This document shows, piece by piece, positions 37,516-49,135 of a stretch of 64,000 bases of DNA. The notes below the pieces were generated by a model. That model did no database searches, had not been told where the DNA came from, and worked only from the letters and a program-made list of their open reading frames with translations. The stretch is from positions 3,348,001 to 3,412,000 of the forward strand of contig LR990067.1 in NCBI GenBank assembly GCA_905147135.1, read 5' to 3'. Within the stretch, counting starts at the first letter, position 1, and each line of letters opens with the position of its first letter. This stretch comes from Blastobasis lacticolella. Its lineage: Eukaryota; Arthropoda; Insecta; Lepidoptera; Blastobasidae. Made by a program: the position numbers and the translations under genes.

Positions 37516-38930
37516 GTTTGACAGAAACAGCAAGTAATATCATCAGTATCGAGTATTTTGAGAGCATAACGATGGATGGACAGGGCGTAGGAATTAAGTG
37601 CTCAATAAGTGCTGTCGACATGAGAAGGAAAAAGAATCAAAGATCATTTTTATTTATGTTTTCAGCGGGTTAACTGCTAGTTTAACAGAAACAGCAAGTA
37701 ATATCTTTAAAATCGAGTACTTTGAGAGCATAACGATAGATGGACAGGGCGTAGGAATTAAGTGCTCAATAAGTGCTGTCGATATGAGATGAAAAAACAA
37801 TAGATTTTTTTTTTGCATCGAGTAACTGCTCATTTGACAGAAACAGCAAGTAATATCTTTAAAATCGAGTACTTCAAGAGCATAACGATGCGTGGACAGG
37901 GCGTAGCAATTAAGTGCTCAATAAGTGCTGTCGATATGAGTTGAAAAAACCATAGAAACATTTTTTTTTAATTTTTGCATTGAGTAACTGCTCGTTTGAC
38001 AGAAACAGCAAGCAATATTTTCAAAATCGAGTACTTCAAAAGTATAACTATTTATGGACAGGACGTAGGAATTAAGTGCTCAATAAGTGCTGTCGATATG
38101 AGAAGAAAAAAAGATCAAAGAAGGTGTTTTTTTATTTTTTCAGCGGGTAACTGCTAGTTTGTCAGAAACAGCAAGTAATATCTTCAAAATCGAGTACTTT
38201 GAGAGCATAACGATGGGTGGACAGGGCGTAGGAATTAAGTGCTCAATAAGTGCTGTCGATATGAGATGAAAAAGCAATCTTTTTTTTTTGCATAGAGTAA
38301 CTGCTCGTTTGACAGAAACAGCAAGTAATATATTTAAAATCGAGTACTTTGAGAGCATATCGATAGACGGACAGGGCGTAGGAATTAAGTGCTCAATAAG
38401 TGCTGTCGATATGAGATGAAAAAACAATCGATTTTTTTTTGCATCGAGTAACTGCTCGTTTGACAGAAACAGCAAGTAATATCTTTAAAATCGAGTACTT
38501 TAAGAGCATAACGATGGATGGACAGGGCGTAGCAATTAAGTGCTCAATAAGTGCTGTCGATATGAGATGAAAAAACCATAGAAACATATTTTTTTTTATT
38601 TTTGCATCGAGTAGCTGCTCGTTTGACAGAAACAGCAAGCAATATCTTCAAAATCGAGTACTTCAAAAGTATAACTATTTATGGACAGGGCGTAGGAATT
38701 AAGTGCTCAATAAGTGCTGCCGATATGAGATGAAAAAACAATCGATTTTTTTTTTGCATCGAGTAACTGCTTGTTTGACAGAAACAGCAAGTAATATCTT
38801 TAAAATCGAGTACTTTAAGAGCATAACGATGGATGGACAGGGCGTAGGAATTAAGTGCTCAATAAGTGCTGTCGATATGAGAAGAAAAAAAGATCAAAGA
38901 AGTTTTTTTTTGTTTTTTTAGCGGGTGTTT
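37516..38930. repeat. Left-arm tandem repeats of the foldback element (9 units)
   Basis: Units begin near 37520, 37684, 37837, 37998, 38161, 38311, 38462, 38625 and 38777, each containing GACAGAAACAGCAAGTAATA, AATCGAGTACTT and TTAAGTGCTCAATAAGTGCT. Two length classes (about 150-153 and 161-164 bp) alternate because of a variable T-rich segment. Confidence 0.9.
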
Positions 38931-38969
38931 TAAATTGATCTGGAATTTCTCATTAAACATTTGAAAAAG

Positions 38970-39065
38970 ATGGACTTAAAACCAGGGCGAAAGCCATCTG
39001 TTCCAAAAGAACAGGTATTGGAAGTCATTACAGAATATGCTAGTTCTCAAAGTACTCGATTTTAA
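38970..39065 (+). pseudogene. ORF fragment in the foldback spacer, transposase-like N-terminus
   Basis: ATG followed by 30 codons and TAA. The peptide MDLKPGRKPSVPKEQVLEVI resembles the basic, helix-forming N-terminus of a DNA-binding protein or transposase, and the frame is cut off where the right-arm repeat begins at about 39045. It is the only non-repeat coding candidate in the element and probably the remnant of the autonomous parent's gene. Confidence 0.35.
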
Positions 39066-39895
39066 AGATATTACTTGCTGTTTCTGAAAAAAGAGCAGTT
39101 ACTCGATGCAAAAAAAAAAACGATTGTTTTTTCATCTCATATCGACAGCACTTATTGAGCACTTAATTCCTACGCCCTGTCCATCTATCGTTATGCTCTC
39201 AAAGTACTCGATTTTAAAGATATTACTTGCTGTTTCTGTTAAACTAGCAGTTACCCGCTGAAAACATAAAAAAAAAGTTATTTGATCCTTTTTCCTTCTC
39301 ATGTCGACAGCACTTATTGAGCACTTAATTCCTACGCCCTGTCCATAAATAGTTATACTTTTGAAGTACTCGATTTTGAAGATATTGCTTGCTGTTTCTG
39401 TCAAACGAGCAGCTACTCGATGCAAAAATAAAAAAAAATATGTTTCTATGGTTTTTTCATCTCATATCGACAGCACTTATTGAGCACTTAATTGCTACGC
39501 CCTGTCCATCCATCGTTATGCTCTTAAAGTACTCGATTTTAAAGATATTACTTGCTGTTTCTGTCAAACGAGCAGTTACTCGATGCAAAAAAAAAAATCT
39601 ATTGTTTTTTCATCTCATATCGACAGCACTTATTGAGCACTTAATTCCTACGCCAGTCCATCTATCGTTATGCTCTCAAAGTACTCGATTTTAAAGATAT
39701 TACTTGCTGTTTCTGTTAAACTAGCAGTTACCCGCTGAAAACATAAAAAAAAATGTTCTTTGATCCTTTTTCCTTCTCATGTCGACAGCAATTATTGAGC
39801 ACTTAATTCCTACGCCCTGTCCATCCATCGTTATGCTCTCAAAATACTCGATACTGATGATATTACTTGCTGTTTCTGTCAAACTAGCACTTTTC
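39045..39895. repeat. Right-arm tandem repeats of the foldback element (6 units)
   Basis: Inverted versions of the left-arm units, marked by GCTGTTTCTGTCAAAC-like blocks near 39078, 39229, 39391, 39553, 39707 and 39868. The innermost is diverged (CTGAAAAAAGAGCAG). Confidence 0.9.
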
Positions 39896-41812
39896 TTATT
39901 AAAAAAATAAAAAATAAAAAAATTCTCATTTTTGAAATTCTCATCTCTATATATCAAGAGCACTTAATTAGCACTAAATATTATATCATTGATTGTAAAG
40001 CTGTGTCATTCTGTTTTAGGCATTTAGGCATGTACTCTGCTAGCTTGATCAAAAGGTAGCAGTATTTGTATTTTCTGCAAATCTTATGGAGCACCAAATT
40101 TGCGAATTTGGCACTAAATTAGCACTCAATTAGCACTAAATTCTGAGCAGAATTACAAACGATTCTGCTCACTTTCTTATGCTAGCTTTATAGACGTAAT
40201 TTTCTATCCAAATCTGTTCAGCGGTTTAGGTGTGGAATTGCCACATTTTTATTTATTCGATGGGCATTTGACCGACATCTCATCTGATGGGAAGCTATGT
40301 GATGATGATTGTGATATGAAGCGTCCCATTCCATTTATTATATTAATTGCTACTACTTTCCTTTGTTACTCTCACATTTTTAGGGTTGTAAATTACAATG
40401 CATTTCAAAATGCATGTGCATAGCCCTTCCACCCTTTTATTATTTCTAAAATGCCTCATTCTAGCTGATAGAATCCAGCACTGAAACTGTAAAAGTAGTG
40501 ACACCCTCCAAGCTGGATATAGAAAACCAGACCAGGAGAGAGACATGCAGCAGGCAGATGTGCAAAGGATAAATGAAGAAAATATATATTGTGCATAGGG
40601 TTAGATATTTATTATATCATACAGAAAATTAGCACAATACCTATTACATAAAATACTATACCTTCAAAGAGTAAAATAAACTAATATATAAAAACAATTC
40701 AAATCTTAGGTATACATTTATCACTCGAATGCATGAAGCGTCGCCTCCGCATAACGTCTTTGGTCGCCTTTTAAATCACTGGAACCCTTCCACCACCCCC
40801 TTCAGCCAGTAGTCTTCCACTATGAAGAAAGTTAAACTCTCATATGGTACTGCTTGGTGAGGAGGATGTGCTCCACTCACACCGTCCTTCGCGATAACTG
40901 GGTAATGAAGATTATGATTCTAGTCACAGACACTTAAAGCTATCTAAATCAGGAAATGGGCAGTAGCATTTACTGTACCATGGTTTTAATAGTATGATGG
41001 TGAATGTAGAAGAAACTGGGCTGAGAAAATACTATTTCTAATGTAACATAATGAATTCTAGTTTTTCACTTTGTTTGTAGTTTCTGTTTATGTATTTGTA
41101 TTTGCCACCCACTTTATCAATATCAATTGATAAACTTCCACTAGATCTTTAAAGGATGTCACTGTAATCCGAGATCCTGTCCTGTTCCAGTGGCATATTG
41201 TGAGTTGTCTTTAATCCTTGACATCAGGCCTCAATAGGTATAAACGACACTGTGATCCGAGATCCTATAAGCACTAGTCCCGTTCCAATGCCATATATGG
41301 TCAGTGTTGCCCTTTGGTGGTAGTGTTTCGCACCCCGTTACAATGGGGTGATCGTTGGAGTTGGCGCCTTCTTAACGCCCCCTGAGGTCAAGCGCACCGC
41401 GTGGACCAACGTTGGGTGAAGCCCGGCAAACGACCACGCGTAGGGGCGCCTTCCAGGCGCGGTATATTGCCGAAGTGGGGGCAGCTACAGACGTCGCAGG
41501 CGCCGCGGCAAGCCTTTTCGGAATCCGGAGGTCTCTTCAGGTGGTGGACCCGCGGGACAGTTTCTCAATTAATTCCAATAAAGTTGCGTTATTTGTTTAG
41601 CAGCAGGGAAATCCCTCTTCCTCAAGGTCTCAATGCTATTCGTTTGAATTCATTTCATGTCGTACAGTAATCTGTGTGTCGTACTACATGTGATGGCACA
41701 GATGGCACCAAAACCACAGACCGAAGCTTGAGCAAACCAACCAATCGTCATGAGAGGGTTGACAGTGATTAGTATCTGTCACTGCCTGCACTGCGAAATC
41801 GGCACTGGGTTT

Positions 41813-42003
41813 CTATTTGTACATCGTACACTTGGTCTTTTCGTTTTAAAACATTCGTCCAACGCGCTATTTACACCGACGAACACCGTTTCTTTACTAT
41901 TGTAACGGCTATTTACACCTATTAAATGAATAAAAGAACGAATGGATATATGTATTGAATGAACGATTAAATTGAAAAGACCAAGTGTACGATGTACAAA
42001 TAG
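41813..42003. mobile_element. MITE, copy 3
   Basis: Duplicate of 12799-12989. The large unit ends a few bases beyond it, at 42011. Confidence 0.8.
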
Positions 42004-42011
42004 CGACGGCC

Positions 42012-42322
42012 TTGAATGAAACGGGTTAATGGGCTCCTTTTTCCGCACTTGAACTCAAACTTGGTCCTTTGTACGTAGTTAAGGCGTGCTAATTTAGCCA
42101 GCCCAGCTCCCTCCAGAAGTCCAGCAGTCTCTTCGGAATATGGATGCATAGTATTTCATTCGGTCGTCATTCATACATTTTTGCTCGTTCTTTTATGTCA
42201 ATGAAATTGAATGTCAAATCGTGGTCAAATCAAAATTTTGCATGATAGCGGCGCGCGATTTTTAGATTACTGATCATTTTTTTTATTAAATTACTAAGAA
42301 AAGAGTTCGACAGAGTAACAAA
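42012..42322 (+). promoter_or_regulatory. Upstream region of FAM136A
   Basis: First single-copy DNA after the triplication. No TATA box stands out. The transcription start is unknown but the available upstream space before the repeat is only about 310 bp. Confidence 0.3.
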
Positions 42323-45300
42323 ATGGTTGAAGCACAAAAATATAGAATCGAACAGGAAATGACCAATTTGGTTAATGAACTGGACAAAAGTCATTTGCGG
42401 AGAATGCAAGTAAGTGAGGTTATACGCCTAAGTTGAAGCAACCCTTATGCAATAATTTCTGATAAGAAATCAATCACTAAAATAAACTTATGGTGATACT
42501 ATAAAGTTATCTGGTTAGGGTTAGCCGAAAAAATAAATATGTACTCTTTTTCTAGGCAATAAAAGTACCACCACAATTTTTAAACAAACCCACATATTAT
42601 TATAATTTCTACTTTACTTTAACCACATCATAATTAGGATAGTGATAATTTTTAAATTTATTATTTATTCATATAGTATTAATAGCTGAGTCGCTAATTA
42701 TATCTCTATTAATGAACACTTAAACTTCAATATACTACTAGCATTTAGCCCTAATTTCTTTAATTACAGGGAGACATGCACAGATGTGCGGCCAAGTGTT
42801 GCGACGACTCCAACAATTCTCTGGAACGTGTACACTCCTGCATCGAGACCTGTACAGCCCCTTTGAATGTCGCAAACAACTACGTCCAGGTATATAATGG
42901 GCCCTAACCTATGAAATGGTCATCTTTTTCGCAATTACACATTTGCTCAAATATTTTTATATGTTTGTAAACATTACATATTAAAATTAATTATTGATTT
43001 CGCAAATAGAGTATATTTAGAAGCTAGAGAGTGCCTGATATTAAATTAAAAATATTATCTTCTACTTTTATAAGGGTTTAGAAATACCCACTTTTCATTA
43101 TACAGTTCAGTCAATCAGTTTTGCTTTTTTATACCAGATGTAATATTATGAAAATTGTTGTTATAACAATGCAATGGTATGCATCAGTTAAATTGATGTT
43201 GTCTAATTATACCTACAAAGTTTCATCGTAATCGGATTAGGCATTTCCAAGAAATAGAAAAATTTTCTTGTATGAAAAGTCCACTTGAGCGGCCTGGCAC
43301 GTCAAATCCATACAAATGCATTTGGATCTTTAGTGTGCAACATGCTACATAGCTCTCTGACTACATTGGTGTTTTCACAGTTTTTTTTTCATATTTTTTT
43401 TTTGCCATTTCTGTCCCACTGCAGGGTTTCACACAGTAGTCAGAATTATTCTGTATAAAATATTGTCAGTGTTTTTTGGATACTTACAAACTAAAAATTG
43501 TGAAGTTTTAGATAATTTTGTATAGAAAAATCTCAAAACCATGTTGTTACTGACAGGAAAGCAAAACAAGATACAAAGATGTTAGCTTGTGGGTGTTAAT
43601 TGAGTTGAACCATGAATTGTGAAAATAAACATACATTGACATTTATAGAGTTATTGTTTCAACTGCCTGTTATGTAAAATAATAATCATCATCATCATCT
43701 TAGTGTTAATGTCCCGGTTGTGCTTTCAAGGTCCAGGGCCCAGGGTCCGCCTTGAGCATGATCCAGGATTTGGTGATCAGGTAATTACAGTGGAGCGATT
43801 ACCATCTGACCTCCGTGACCCTGCTACCAGGGGAACCTGACCAGATTGGATCATGGTTACACATTCAGTTGCGTGAATTTGCTGGTTACATCGCGATGTT
43901 TACCATCACTTTAAGAGCATTGGTTAGAATTCAACTAATGTACATAACTCAGAAAAGAGTCATTGGTACATGACCGCAGTGGGATTAGAACCCGGTACCT
44001 CTCACATACAAGTCAGATACTCAACTGCCCGGCCACCGTCGCACAAAATTAAATGTATTATATGTATAAAAATAATGTAGGTTATAGTTATATTCTCATA
44101 TATTTATTTTTATACTGGATGCAGTGCTCTATGTATTAATACGATAGTACAATTATTTCTGTTGTATGTAGAATAGTTGTACCTATCATTTTAATACGTT
44201 TAGCACTTATTCCAGTTCACGGCTTTATATATTATGTGGCACCTGTATATGTGTTGTAGAAAACTTATATATGTTAGATTTTTTCAATGTGTGTATTGTA
44301 TATGTTTATTGTAAAAAACTAAAATTTAAGACAAAGTAAAAATAAATTATATATTTTTACACCTTTTTTACAGAGCGAGATAAACAACTTCCAGAACAGA
44401 CTGCAGCGTTGTGTGATGGACTGCAACGACTCGGCACGAGACAGGCTCGGTGCAGACCAAAGTCAGAGCACGGTTAGTGTAATCTGTTATAAATAAATAA
44501 ATATTCTTGGAGAAATTCACAGCGCCATCTAGCCCCAAAGTAAGCAGAGCTTGTGTTATGAGTGTTTTTTTATACCATTAAGGTGGCAAACAAGCTTGCG
44601 GCCTGCCTGATGGTAGGCAGTCACCGCAGTCTATGGACGTTTGCAATACCAGGGGCATCACCCACGCGTTGGCGACCCCGTAAAAACCTTTGAGAACCTT
44701 ATGAGTGTTAGATAACTGATAAACTACTCATATTGTTTTTTAGATTATAAATTAGTGGCAATATCAAGGCATGAGAATATGCATGTGAAATATTGGTATT
44801 TTAATCACACCCAGATAGAAAAATAAAAATTAATGTCCTAAAAAATATACGTTTATATATGTTTTGTAAACAATTTTTTGAATGATAATTTAGTCAATAT
44901 GCCTGTATCATGACATGGGCGTGGGCCTGATGTGTACATAATATTAAAATTTTTTTTTTAAATCTTTCTATCTGTAAGACCATCGATACGATAAGAGCGT
45001 CGGTGGCCGAGCGGTTAGAGTATACGACTCGTAAGCCAGAGGTCCCGGGTTCGAATCCCGCTCCGGACATGTACCAATGACTGTTTTCTGAGTTATGTAC
45101 ATTAGTTGAATACTAACCGATGCTCTTACGGTGAAGAAAAACATTGTGATGGAACTTGCAAATTCAGGCAACTGAATTTGCAACCCTCAACCAATCTGGT
45201 CAAGTTCCCCAGGTAGCAGGGTCATGGAGGTCAGATGGCAGTCGCTCCCTACCTGCCAAATCCTGGATCATGGTGAAGGCGGACCCCGGGCTCTCGTGCG

Positions 45301-45576
45301 CGAGAGCACAACCGGGACATTAACACCAAGATGATTATTATTTTTATAATGTTGTAATTAAGAAAACAACATAACAGTTACAATGACCTTTTTTGTGATT
45401 TGTCAATGAGGCATTGTATAAATTGTCTCCATTGTCCACAGATTGACAAATGCACGAATGACTTCGAGAGGTGTGCAGTGAAATGCGTGGACAAGCACAT
45501 GGGTATAATTCCTAGCATGATGAAGACAATGAAGCAAGTACTTGCAAGCGGTAAGCCACCACCAGTACAGAACTGA
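42323..45576 (+). CDS. FAM136A: FAM136A homologue, complete, four coding exons, 146 aa
   Basis: Exons 42323-42409, 42770-42889, 44374-44472 and 45442-45576, all in phase 0 with GT-AG introns (donors GTAAGT, GTATAT, GTTAGT; acceptors ACAG). The protein has an N-terminal helix (MVEAQKYRIEQEM, NELDKSHLRRMQ), then four CX3C pairs: CAAKC and CIETC in exon 2, CVMDC in exon 3, CAVKC in exon 4, with an extra pair CC after the first. The C-terminal KHMGIIPSMMKTMKQVL helix is characteristic of FAM136A. Human FAM136A is about 138 aa, so the length fits. The family is mitochondrial (intermembrane space), with the CX3C pairs expected to form disulfide-linked helical hairpins; its precise function is little known. 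Polyadenylation signal AATAAA at 45930-45935. Introns 2 and 3 contain SINEs. No damage seen. Confidence 0.93.
43688..44044 (-). mobile_element. SINE-A, full length, in FAM136A intron 2
   Basis: Reverse orientation: ATGTCCCGGTTGTGCTTTC near the left, complement of the tRNA-like head (GAACCCGGTACCTCTCACAT ... GGCCACCGTCGCAC) at the right end. Confidence 0.85.
44500..44570 (-). mobile_element. SINE-B tail fragment in FAM136A intron 3
   Basis: Matches the SINE-B tail (GAGAAATTCACAGCGCCATC, TAGCCCCAAAGTAAGC) and is followed directly by the LINE fragment. Confidence 0.7.
44563..44695 (-). mobile_element. LINE 3' fragment in FAM136A intron 3
   Basis: Same sequence family as 8120-8760 (GGTGGCAAACAAGCTTGCGG, GCAATACCAGGGGCATCACC). 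Too short to carry a polymerase motif. Confidence 0.7.
44995..45332 (+). mobile_element. SINE-A, full length, in FAM136A intron 3
   Basis: Best-preserved member in the window: head GAGCGTCGGTGGCCGAGCGG, B-box GGTTCGAATCCCGCTCC, complete body and the ending GGGACATTAACACCAAGATG. Confidence 0.9.
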
Positions 45577-46148
45577 ATTGACGTAGGTACTAAAAGTGGT
45601 TGCAGATACAAAATCAAATTGTACAAAGTGTTATTTTAGTAGTAGTGCAAGAGTCGATTTTGAAAGTGATTGTTACAGATGTTAGAGAGATATGTAGAGC
45701 CGTTGTTGTCGAATATTTGAAGATAGTTATACATCTTTTTGTTGAAATTTATATTAATAGCGTTTATACAATAAGGAAGAATATGGAGGACTTATTCCAA
45801 TGTTTCTTGCAAGCCAAGCTAGCTCAACATTATCACAATATAAATAATGCATTTCTAATTTATAAGTAAGCAGAGTATTTAGGTTTCAGCATTTGTTATG
45901 AGGTATATACTATCTATGAGTAATTTAGAAATAAAGTGTTTATATTTTAAACCTAAATGTTTTATTTACCTTTAAAGTAAACCTTCTTCACAATACATTA
46001 AGACCCGCTTGCGCCAAATTCTAAATAAATAAATAATCGTGGACAAATTCACACAGCGCCATCTAGCCCCAAAATAAGCAAAGCTTGTGTTATGTTGACC
46101 ACTGAACCACTCAGGTAGTTCTCTAACACATTTAAGAATAGTAATTAA

Positions 46149-46399
46149 ATAAATAAATGTGCTTGAGCAAATTCACACAGCGCCATATAGCCCAAAAGTA
46201 AGCAAGGCTTGTGTTATGGGTGTTAGAAAACTGATAAACTGCTTAAGAACTTTCTTAAAAACTTATTATAGATTTTTTTTTAATACTAATTATACATATT
46301 ACACCCAGACCCGTAACAGATATTAAAATTCATCATTTCAATTTTTGCTGGACCTCTGCGTGGCGACCGGCATGTTTACCAACTGAATCACTCAGGTCA
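46149..46399 (-). mobile_element. SINE-B
   Basis: Reverse orientation, tail GCAAATTCACACAGCGCCAT through to a decayed head (GACCTCTGCGTGGCGACCGG, CTGAATCACTCAGGTCATC). Confidence 0.7.
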
Positions 46400-47149
46400 T
46401 CAAATGATGATCGATGGTCGTGAATGAAGAATTTTTTGTATAAAGTTTTTTGTTTAGGTATCGGCTTAAATATGTTTAAGAATTTGGTGCAAGCCGCCCT
46501 AAGTATCTGTTTAGGGCTCACCCACACACGTGCAATAATATCGCATGCGTTTTTGCGATATTGTACATTTTACATTTTGTATTAGGACGCATGCGACCTG
46601 ACACACAGTTGCAATCTTACCACTGCGTTCTCCAATCAGACAACCTTTACAATACATAACAAGCTTATGAGATACTTGGGAGTGTTCTGAGGAACTATTT
46701 CCTATTGGGTGTTCTATAATAAATCAAAATCAAAAAATCAAAATCAAAATTTCTTTATTGATTAGGACAATAAATATCTCTTTCAATCGTCAAAAATGAG
46801 GGGGATAGGAAAGTAGGAAGGAAACACACAGTGACACGCTGACCGCCCTATGACCGTAGATAAACGTATCCCTCGCCAACCGAACCGTGCTCGACAATAC
46901 CAGGCAGAGCCGTAACGCTATATAATATTATATTGGTATGTCTAGTATAATTAAGAAAAAACCACCTAAAACTACAGCAAGAGTAAGCCAGTCCACCAAG
47001 GCAGCACCCGTTCACGAGTATAACGCAGGGCCCAGCCATCGTCCAATTCAACCATATTTGAGGGAAAAGAGCGACCCGGCCCCCACGCCACCGCCAGACA
47101 GACTTTTAAGTGAGCGTGCATCACACATGCAGTATGTGGTAGGTAGTCG

Positions 47150-47350
47150 CTACCACCCTACTCTATCCTATCCCTTCCCTACCATTGCCTTAACCCAACC
47201 CTACCACTACCTTACCCCTACCCTACCACTATCTTACCCCGACCCTACCACTATCTTACCCCTACCCAACCCTATACTACCTTACCTCTATCTTACTCCA
47301 ACCCTACCCTACCCCTACTCTAACTACTACCCTACCCCTACCCTAGCGCA
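47150..47350. repeat. Imperfect CCCTACC-type simple repeat
   Basis: Irregular 5-6 bp units CCCTA/CCTTA/CCACTA. Not the insect telomere repeat (CCTAA) in register. Confidence 0.75.
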
Positions 47351-48147
47351 GACAGGAGACACCATGTGTGGGAGAGGAAGGAAAATAATAAATAAATAAA
47401 TAAATAAATTCGTGGACAAATTCACACAGCGCCATCTAGCCCCAAACTAAGCAAAGCTTGTACTATGGGTGCTAGATAGATAAATGGCATGGTTGCTACA
47501 AAATGATAAAAACAGCAGTATGGTAAGGTCGCGAAACGCATTATCACAAAAACGTACGCGATATTATTGCGTTATATTGCGCCTGTTAGAGAATCTAGGT
47601 ATTCCACTGTTCTCACCTTAGGTTCAGTTTTTATAAAAATAAATAAATAAATAAAATGTTTATTAAATCTTTTGAAATACATTTCAATTTTACATGTAAA
47701 AAAACACGTAAAAGGTAAAAATAAAACATATTTTTTGCCTGAGCTAGGATAATATGATACCCTGTGTTTCAGGCGAGAAATTACAGAACCTAAAATAACA
47801 AAGAATGGTATCTGGTGGGTGGTAAATGGTGGAGATGTATCGTGATGAAGCATATCTGCCTATCTATTAGGTACGAGGTTGTTAACAGAGTAACGGAGGT
47901 CAGATGGCAGTCGCTCCACTGTATGAAAGAATGAATGAATGAATAACGCATTATTGCACAATCAAGAGAATACAATGGGTACTTAAAATTAACAGCAGAA
48001 GAAGCAACATGCGGCCTTATGGCTTAAACCGATTTCTTCCAGGCAACCTGGCACTGTAATTACTTGATCTGCCATACCCTTGATCATGTTAAGCACAACT
48101 GAGATATTGAGGCCAAAATGATGATTATTACTTTATATTTATAGGCA

Positions 48148-48240
48148 AAGGAGCGTCGGTGGGCTAGTGGTGAGAGGGTCCAACTCGTAAGCGAGGGGTC
48201 TCGGGTTCGATTCCCACTGCCACCATGTTTAAATCAGGGG
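48148..48240 (+). mobile_element. SINE-A head fragment
   Basis: GGAGCGTCGGTGGGCTAGTG head with B-box GGGTTCGATTCCCACTGCC, truncated after about 90 bp. Confidence 0.65.
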
Positions 48241-49135
48241 AAACCGTTCGATGGGTGTCCGTTGTTAATAGATATATTTGTCTAGAAAATATGTCGAATT
48301 CGAGATGTCGCAGCGTGAGAATAGGCCCCTGGTGTTGCAAATTCCCATGGGTGGCGGTGATCACGCACGATCAGGTGACTTGCTTGCTCGTCTGCCTCGC
48401 TTATATAAAAAAAACCAGCCGACATGATCATCTACGTCGTCCATAATAACAAGCAACAAAAACAATGCAGGGACGTACCGTCGTCATTGTGCAGACTGTC
48501 TGCTTGTCTGTTATGTTTCCACAAGAGTCGAAGTTAGTAAGAAACCACAATTTACCAAAAAGTAATATGATTGCTTGTAGAACTGACAGCGGCGGGAGTA
48601 CCACCACGCAGTAATGTAGCAAGAGACAGGTACCTACACAAAAAAGTATGTTAGCAAAATTGATCGATAGTTTACCTGTTTTTCTCTAAAATATATCTTT
48701 CAGCCTGAGATGATGGCCTGTGGTAGCTACCTAACGACAGGCAAAGCAAAGAAAAGCCATCTACTAAGACGTAATCTACTCGTAAAGCAAAAGTGCATTA
48801 CCGCTTCCAAAAAACTTTCATTGCCACTACAGCAACATTCATGGCATTTGGTGCATCTTTAACCAAAATTAGTTTGCTAAAAGGAGGGAGAATTAGCTGC
48901 CCCTTATGCCCAAAGGACTCGTCTTTTACCCCCAGGGTATTTTTCATATATTAAATGAAAAAATAAAAACCTTTTAAACAACCGCACAGTAGTGTAAAGG
49001 AATGTAAATCTTATTGTCTTGGTTGTCATGCACTTGCTCTTACATTGAACGTACATATTTCTGGAATTTTCAATTTCAACACAAGCAGGTAAGTAATATA
49101 TTAATGTTGAAATGAAAAATAACAGAATACTTCAA

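Larger units (their letters stand above)
37203..40197. mobile_element. Foldback (FB-type) transposon, 2,995 bp
   Basis: The ends are exact inverse complements (ACGTCTATAAAGCTAGCAT... at the left, its complement ending at 40197). AATTTTCTA at 37194-37202 and 40198-40206 is a perfect 9-bp target duplication; units 1 and 2 have the uninterrupted site. The arms extend almost the full length: a unique outer ~300 bp, then tandem repeats of about 150-164 bp, nine in the left arm and six in the right. A spacer of about 115 bp separates them. Very long arms built from tandem repeats plus a 9-bp duplication are the hallmarks of Drosophila FB elements (Mutator-related). Inserted only in unit 3. Confidence 0.9.
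26039..42011. repeat. Tandem segmental duplication, copy 3 (16.0 kb with foldback insertion)
   Basis: Rightmost unit. Its left part is nearly identical to copy 2. Its right part, from about 35640, has private indels and substitutions and contains the foldback element at 37203-40197. The unit ends at 42011 after the MITE, where the sequence becomes single-copy DNA leading into FAM136A. Confidence 0.95.

Noticed and set aside
37516..38930. CRISPR-like array of regularly spaced repeats
   Set aside because: The whole 150-164 bp unit is repeated, without unique spacers, within an eukaryotic foldback transposon.
37437..39963. Several 63-111-codon ORFs within the foldback element
   Set aside because: All are translations of the tandem arm repeats; frames differ between units and none has a domain.
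44995..45080. tRNA gene candidates (here and at 52036, 57665, 59975 and others)
   Set aside because: Each has A- and B-box-like promoter segments but is the 5' head of a SINE with a long common body and no proper acceptor-stem pairing.
47150..47350. Telomere-like repeat
   Set aside because: Units are irregular CCCTA/CCTTACC variants, not tandem CCTAA (TTAGG) repeats.
46938..47399. 153-codon ORF with Thr-Leu-Pro-Tyr repeats
   Set aside because: Two thirds of it is translation of the CCCTACC simple repeat, and the rest overlaps a reversed retroelement tail.
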